Under the pieces are notes generated by a model. The model searched no databases and had not been told where the DNA came from. It saw only the letters and a list, made by a program, of their open reading frames with translations. Source: Portulaca oleracea (Eukaryota; Streptophyta; Magnoliopsida; Caryophyllales; Portulacaceae). From it: DNA of 64,000 bases. The stretch's first letter is position 1. Each line of letters begins with the position of its first letter. Below are positions 63,555 to 64,000 of this stretch, piece by piece. The DNA lies in assembly GCA_029582165.1 (NCBI GenBank), contig CM055888.1:35512908-35576907 (forward strand). The letters run 5' to 3'. Both the position numbers and the translations under genes were made by a program.

Positions 63555-64000
63555 TCTTAATCCCAGGCATAAATTAATACCGACTCCTCAGAATTTGGTA
63601 ACTTCAACTCCATTAACAACGACTTATGAATCTTTTTTTGGGTTACACCCATTATCTCAAGTTTTGGATCGAACTAATCCATTGACACAAATAGTTCATG
63701 GGAGAAAATTGGGTTATTTGGGTCTGGGGATTGTGAGGCGAATCGCTAGTTTTCGGATACGAGATATCCATCCTAGTCACTACGGACGTATTTGTCCAAT
63801 TGACACGTCTGAAGGAATCAATGTTGGACTTATTGGATCCTTAGCAATTCATGCGAGAATTGGTCCTTGGGGGTCTCTAGAAACCCCTTTTTATGAAATT
63901 TCTGATAGATCAAAAAGGGTACAGATTCTTTATTTATCACCAAGCGAGATGAATACTATATGGTAGTGCGAGAATTCTTTGTACTGAATCAAGGTATTCG
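63555..64000 (+). pseudogene. rpoB: Plastid rpoB fragment (nuclear insertion)
   Basis: Part of the beta subunit of the plastid-encoded RNA polymerase. It starts near [20 protein letters not shown], continues through [20 protein letters not shown] and [20 protein letters not shown], to [19 protein letters not shown]. It carries a small in-frame loss with changes at '[13 protein letters not shown]', and a frameshift near 63940-63950 that gives a stop at 63964-63966, though the original frame can be followed to the window end. These lesions and the junction to petB mark it as non-functional nuclear plastid DNA. Confidence 0.9.

Overview
The window looks like nuclear DNA of a seed plant, most likely a eudicot. 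The signs are nested Ty3/gypsy LTR retrotransposons with plant-type primer sites (tRNA-Asp-like and the TGGCGACTCCACTGGGGA type), a FAR1-type Mutator transposase gene, a plant mobile domain (PMD) gene, Helitron and hAT pieces, and inserted plastid DNA. I see no ordinary host housekeeping gene. Nearly every reading frame belongs to a transposable element, and most are broken. I cannot name the species.

Positions 1-11747 hold a decayed Tat-lineage element on the minus strand. Its 3' LTR is at 1811-3364 and the end of its integrase at 10701-11747. Between them lies an antisense, intron-bearing PMD gene (4523-9161), interrupted by an 885-bp solo LTR with a perfect 5-bp target duplication. Left of this element lie an LTR fragment and a broken copy of an acidic retrotransposon ORF. 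Positions 11748-31998 are a pile of related LTR elements in both orientations: LTR type B at 11748-13109 and 18718-20065, type A at 16480-17979 and 26657-28224, and A-like fragments at 1-474, 17980-18435 and 28225-29391. Inside the pile are a 1.7-kb ORF for an acidic protein (20242-21944), two gag-protease segments without reverse transcriptase, a large inverted repeat of element tails (13110-16479), and a fold-back junction at a small hairpin (31399-31427).

Positions 31999-43086 are the most unusual part. A three-exon Ulp1-like cysteine protease end (+, 32159-33072) converges on an eleven-exon FAR1/MULE transposase gene (-, 39765-34483). The spacer and the long introns are full of a minisatellite built on TTAGTGTGCAAA. 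The last part of the transposase gene is an array of short phase-0 exons that encode repeats of one Gly/Ser/Gln-rich motif. A Helitron with (AAT)n tracts follows. About 6 kb of this locus is duplicated in direct orientation at 53681-60096. Both copies carry different inactivating lesions, and the second contains a 517-bp hAT MITE whose empty site is visible in the first.

Positions 43190-53680 hold an Ogre/Tat-like 5' LTR with its primer site, a repeat-rich non-coding interior, and an inverted second copy of part of that interior. Positions 60097-63000 are an LTR with GGGGCGTTACA-type ends and a 3 x 142-bp tandem repeat. The window ends in a rearranged plastid insertion: petB exon 2 with its intron end, joined to a piece of rpoB.
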